This document shows, one piece after another, positions 60,920 to 64,000 of a stretch of 64,000 nt of DNA. Each line of letters opens with the position of its first letter. The first letter of the stretch is position 1. A program made the position numbers and the translations under genes. Source of the DNA: Trichaptum fuscoviolaceum (taxonomy: Eukaryota > Basidiomycota > Agaricomycetes > Hymenochaetales > Trichaptaceae); contig CAJSYZ010000008.1 of the NCBI GenBank assembly GCA_910574455.1, positions 1,366,707 to 1,430,706 of the forward strand. Reading direction: 5' to 3'. The notes under the pieces were generated by a model that saw only the letters and a list, made by a program, of their open reading frames with translations, did no database searches and was not told the origin of the DNA.

Positions 60920-62438
60920 TCAGTTGTGTATTCGCAGCTTTCGTTTCACCGCCTGCCAGAAGCGCGAGTGCCAGTGGCGTCGTCCTACAGGTTCACCGAC
61001 TACAGTGAGAAAAAAGCAACCTCAGTATGTCGATAACATGCAAATAGTCCACAAGACTCACATTTAATCTCTTCAAATTCAAAGTCAATATTGCGGAGTT
61101 GAGCAAGTTTAGTAAGCTTCGTTCTATCAGCCTCTTCCCAGTCGCAGTGTATCCCCCGACCTCGGATCTTACGCAAAGTAGCCGGCAGAATGGTGGCCTC
61201 GTTCTCGAGGTACGCAATCAGCCCTTCGCAGTTCTCTGCGATCACTGCATCGAGGTTGAACAAGTCGAAGCTACTGAAGAGCGAGTCCCGGATGGACAGT
61301 TCTTCGAGGTTCGGCGGAAGTTGCAAAGGGGGCTCGCTCTTGTAAAATATGTTCGGTCCTACGCACAACGTGCGGAGGCGCTCCATGGTCTTCAGCTGCC
61401 GAAGGACTTGTAAGTAATCCGCCCCTCTCACGTCTATGATCATTAAATGCTCGAGTGAGGCTGCACAGGTAGTCAAAAGAGACATGAGAGCCTCAGCTTG
61501 ATATAGGACGTGATTAAGCTCCAATCGTGTCAGATTCGCCATCGACGAACAGTCCATTGGCTCGTCGTCTTTGAACATCATTGCGTCGGCGAGACACAAG
61601 GTCTTCAGTTGAGGCAGCTTCGGCCAGTCGGAAAACTGGTGAATGCATCCAAACTCGATCGTCAGCGACTCCAGATTGGGTAGCGTCAAAGACGAGCCGA
61701 AAGCGCCTTGCGAGCTGAAAGGTGTGCTGACAAGGTGGAGGCCGGTGAGCCTCGTAAGGTCTAGCGGAGGGCGTTCAAAGAAGTGATTCGCACAGGGCTC
61801 CCATAGCTGCAGGTTGAGTGGGGTCGAGGGCAAAAGACGTGTGCATGTATTGACCACCATCTGTTGCTGTTTGTGTGTATTCTTCGACCCCAAGGAGAAA
61901 ATCCCACTGCCTTGAGTCAAATATGAGAAGGATTGGACGTGATCTTTGAGGCCGGGTGATCTCTTCAGTGCGCGCTCGAATTCCTTCAGTGTACTCTGGG
62001 ACGAGATGACCACGTTACCATACATCATCAAGTTCGCTATAGAGTGCCACGATCTACAGACAATCGCTACATTCCGGAGATGTCGGTTGGTTGTAGTGAT
62101 CTTTGGTGTACGCCACAAATATAAGCCTGTAGACGATTGAGACAGATATCCAAAGATGATGAATAGCAGTTCGGGAGGGAGATGCGCAGCGGTGGACGTT
62201 TGTTTCTGCACTCTCCGCTTTCCAAGAGTACTGAACACAGGAAAGAAACATTTGTTAAATATTATCACGCCAGTGCCATGATTACACACCTTATTGATTG
62301 GATTAGTTCCTTCACAACATTCGTGGGTAAAGACGTCAATTTTCGCCTTTCATGCTCGTTTCGTGATAAACAGTCATCTTCAGTGGGTCCAGCTTCGAGC
62401 TTTTCGACAGGAGCGATTGCTGAGGTTGATCTAGCCAT
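60920..62438 (-). CDS. F-box protein with LRR-like C-terminal part
   Basis: Complement(join(60920..60999, 61062..62230, 62290..62438)), 1398 nt, 465 residues. An F-box begins near residue 66 (HLPPELLFIIFGYLS ... RNVAIVCRSWHSIANLMMY), which would bind Skp1 in an SCF ubiquitin ligase. The rest has leucine-rich strands such as LPNLESLTIEF, LPQLKTLCLADAM, LTRLELNHVL and LEELSIRDSL, as in the very large mushroom F-box family. The substrate is unknown. The last short exon rests on splice-site and phase fit only. Confidence 0.82.
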
Positions 62439-62638
62439 AAGAAGTCTATAACCTTTGTGAGTAAGGGCAGGAGATGAAGGCAAAAAGGAGAGCATACCTC
62501 TTAAATTTATATAGCGACAGTCCTGCGCCTTCAATGTTGTAGTCACTCAACAAGAATTGATAATGGATGCTGTGGTTACGGTGTCTGTCCACAGTTGTTA
62601 CACTGCCTCCTGGTGATATCCCGAGTCTATAAGTAGCT

Positions 62639-62923
62639 TTAGAAGGCAGCCAAATGCCCAAAGGCTGTAATCGCCTTTGCTCCGATAGCTATGTGTACTT
62701 GGAAGAAGGTGTCGCACACTGCTTTCAAGTTGATGTCCCTATCTTGTATGCTTCCTTGTACACGAGTATGCGCGGACGCCCACTTCCGCCCAATCGTGAT
62801 CAGGTACACAGGATTTGCAAACAAGTCAAACTTGAGAGAGTAACGACTGGTGTAGAAGGCGGTGAAGAAGACGAAAGGCCCAGCAAAGGTGGCGAATGCA
62901 GTGAGGCCGATTGTCATTGGCAA
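62639..62923 (-). CDS. Small hypothetical membrane protein
   Basis: An open frame of about 90 codons with a hydrophobic stretch near its start (TIGLTAFATFAGPFVFFTAF) followed by a polar part. No intron or domain is recognised. It could be an exon of a larger gene. Confidence 0.3.
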   Translation of the reverse strand: MPMTIGLTAFATFAGPFVFFTAFYTSRYSLKFDLFANPVYLITIGRKWASAHTRVQGSIQDRDINLKAVCDTFFQVHIAIGAKAITAFGHLAAF

Positions 62924-63068
62924 TACTGCGTCGGGGTTACAGGGTTGCTATTTTTAGCCTAATAATGCAAAGTGGCTATCCACACGAAATATATAACAAA
63001 AGCACAAGACCACTCAGGATGTAATTCATACAAGTATATAGCAACTGCGGACTAAACATTTGAGTGCA

Positions 63069-64000
63069 TCATGCGGTCATAGAGCGGACAGTAGTATCAT
63101 TATTCCTCCCAAACCTTAGCACGCTCATGATTACACTCTGTGACGAAAACCGGGAAGGTTCGAGAGCATTGATCGACTCATGCGCACCACGCAGGCGCAG
63201 CATCAGGCGATTACATAGCACACCATGTAGTACGGATTGTGGACTAGATGAAGATGGTAAAGCCTTAGAAAGAAGTTTTAATCATGAGGTGAAATAATAT
63301 AACGATGCAACGCACATAAGTACTACTCCATTCAGCTGAATCTGCGCATAGAATGAGTTATTGATCAAAGGAAGAAGAGGTGTGCACAAATACCGGTGCA
63401 AGCCTTATTACGATAAGATTCATCACAGATGTCGCTGTTGACAAGTTAGTTACCCAAAAACTACATGTATGACGGGGGTAACTTTGGAACCTACCAATGA
63501 TACAAACGTAATAGAAAATTCCTTGAAGAGCAGAGATTTTAGATGGGAGTAGATAGCAGACGAAGGAAGCAACACACCATCTCTGTATAGCCTGTTGAGC
63601 AAGCGCAGCTCGCTTTGTTGCGCTAAGGAAGCATCAGCAAGGGCCTTAGGAGCGACATTGGACTATACCCACAGTGTTGATATATTTTGATAAGGAGCAA
63701 GGAGAGAGCGACTTTCGAAGTAGATTTGTTTGGTTTCTTGTTGGACAGGACGGAAAAGGCTCACGAGTCTCAAGAGCAATTAGGACGACCAGATTAATCC
63801 AGACAATGCGACTCTGAAAGAGCAAATAGCAACCGGTTTGGAATAGATGTAGCCCTGATGCTGAAGAGCGTGGTTTGATCAGAAATTTGAAATATGTATG
63901 GGGTGGGGGGCAATATTCTTACGCGTAGTGTGCATGCTATATCTGAAGACCATATAGGCACAGAACACAATTCCTGACTGTGGTGCGAAATCAGTCAGCT
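63069..64000 (-). CDS. Third DUF6533-type membrane protein, partial
   Basis: Minus-strand exons in order include SRIVWINLVVLIALE, RSLLAPYQNIST, SNVAPKALADASLAQQSE, LRLLNRLYRDG joined to IFYYVCII (donor GATG|GTGTGT, acceptor TTCAAG), then ATSVMNLIVIRLAP and a tail ending in TVRSMTA at 63,069. NRLYRDG-IFYYV is typical of the distal half of DUF6533 proteins. The N-terminal half lies beyond 64,000. It is more distant from copies A and B than they are from each other. Exon borders are approximate. Confidence 0.6.

Noticed and set aside
62639..64000. STE3-type pheromone receptor
   Set aside because: Hydrophobic exons first suggested it, but NRLYRDG-IFYYV fits DUF6533 proteins and no STE3 motif was seen.
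1..64000. CRISPR array, operon or bacterial features
   Set aside because: No spaced short repeats; spliceosomal introns throughout show a eukaryotic genome.

Overview
The window is nuclear DNA of a filamentous fungus, almost certainly a basidiomycete mushroom-type species (Agaricomycetes). Genes are split by many 50-65 bp GT-AG introns, they are packed closely on both strands, and lineage-typical families are present (DUF6533 membrane proteins, a WOPR regulator, a DUF6570-type Helitron). No species is claimed. Exon models given as joins were built by hand; for each the summed exon length is a multiple of three with one open frame unless stated. Region 1 (1 to about 17,600) is a nest of mobile DNA: an Spt5/KOW-like gene, a decayed Helitron replicase-helicase on the minus strand, a remnant of a second Helitron, two intact multi-exon genes of unknown function, several duplicated blocks, and a second 226 bp copy of the KOW segment in inverted orientation at 17,228. 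Region 2 (about 17,600-21,900) is gene-poor: a small secreted protein and a 755 bp miniature transposon with perfect 31 bp inverted ends and a TA target duplication. Region 3 (21,940-37,700) is a conserved housekeeping block: SERINC/TMS1, RAD51D, an aldo-keto reductase broken by two frameshifts, a WOPR transcription factor, TFIIH subunit Tfb2, a gankyrin/Nas6-like proteasome chaperone, HSBP1, and a mitochondrial GGQ release-factor-like protein. Region 4 (38,800-43,900) is a tandem pair of DUF6533 membrane-protein genes with the same exon pattern. Region 5 (44,375-62,440) carries an AIFM3-like Rieske/FAD oxidoreductase, DNA polymerase eta, a Git3-like GPCR, CIA30/NDUFAF1, Ras1, a DUF676 lipase, and an F-box protein; region 6 (62,640-64,000) a third DUF6533 gene cut by the window edge. 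Functional themes: three genome-maintenance genes (RAD51D, Tfb2, Pol eta), three mitochondrial genes (release factor, AIFM3-like, CIA30), and three signalling genes (GPCR, Ras1, WOPR). Several adjacent genes are divergent with short shared promoters (Tfb2/gankyrin 278 bp, AIFM3-like/Pol eta 800 bp). I found no CRISPR array, rRNA or convincing tRNA.
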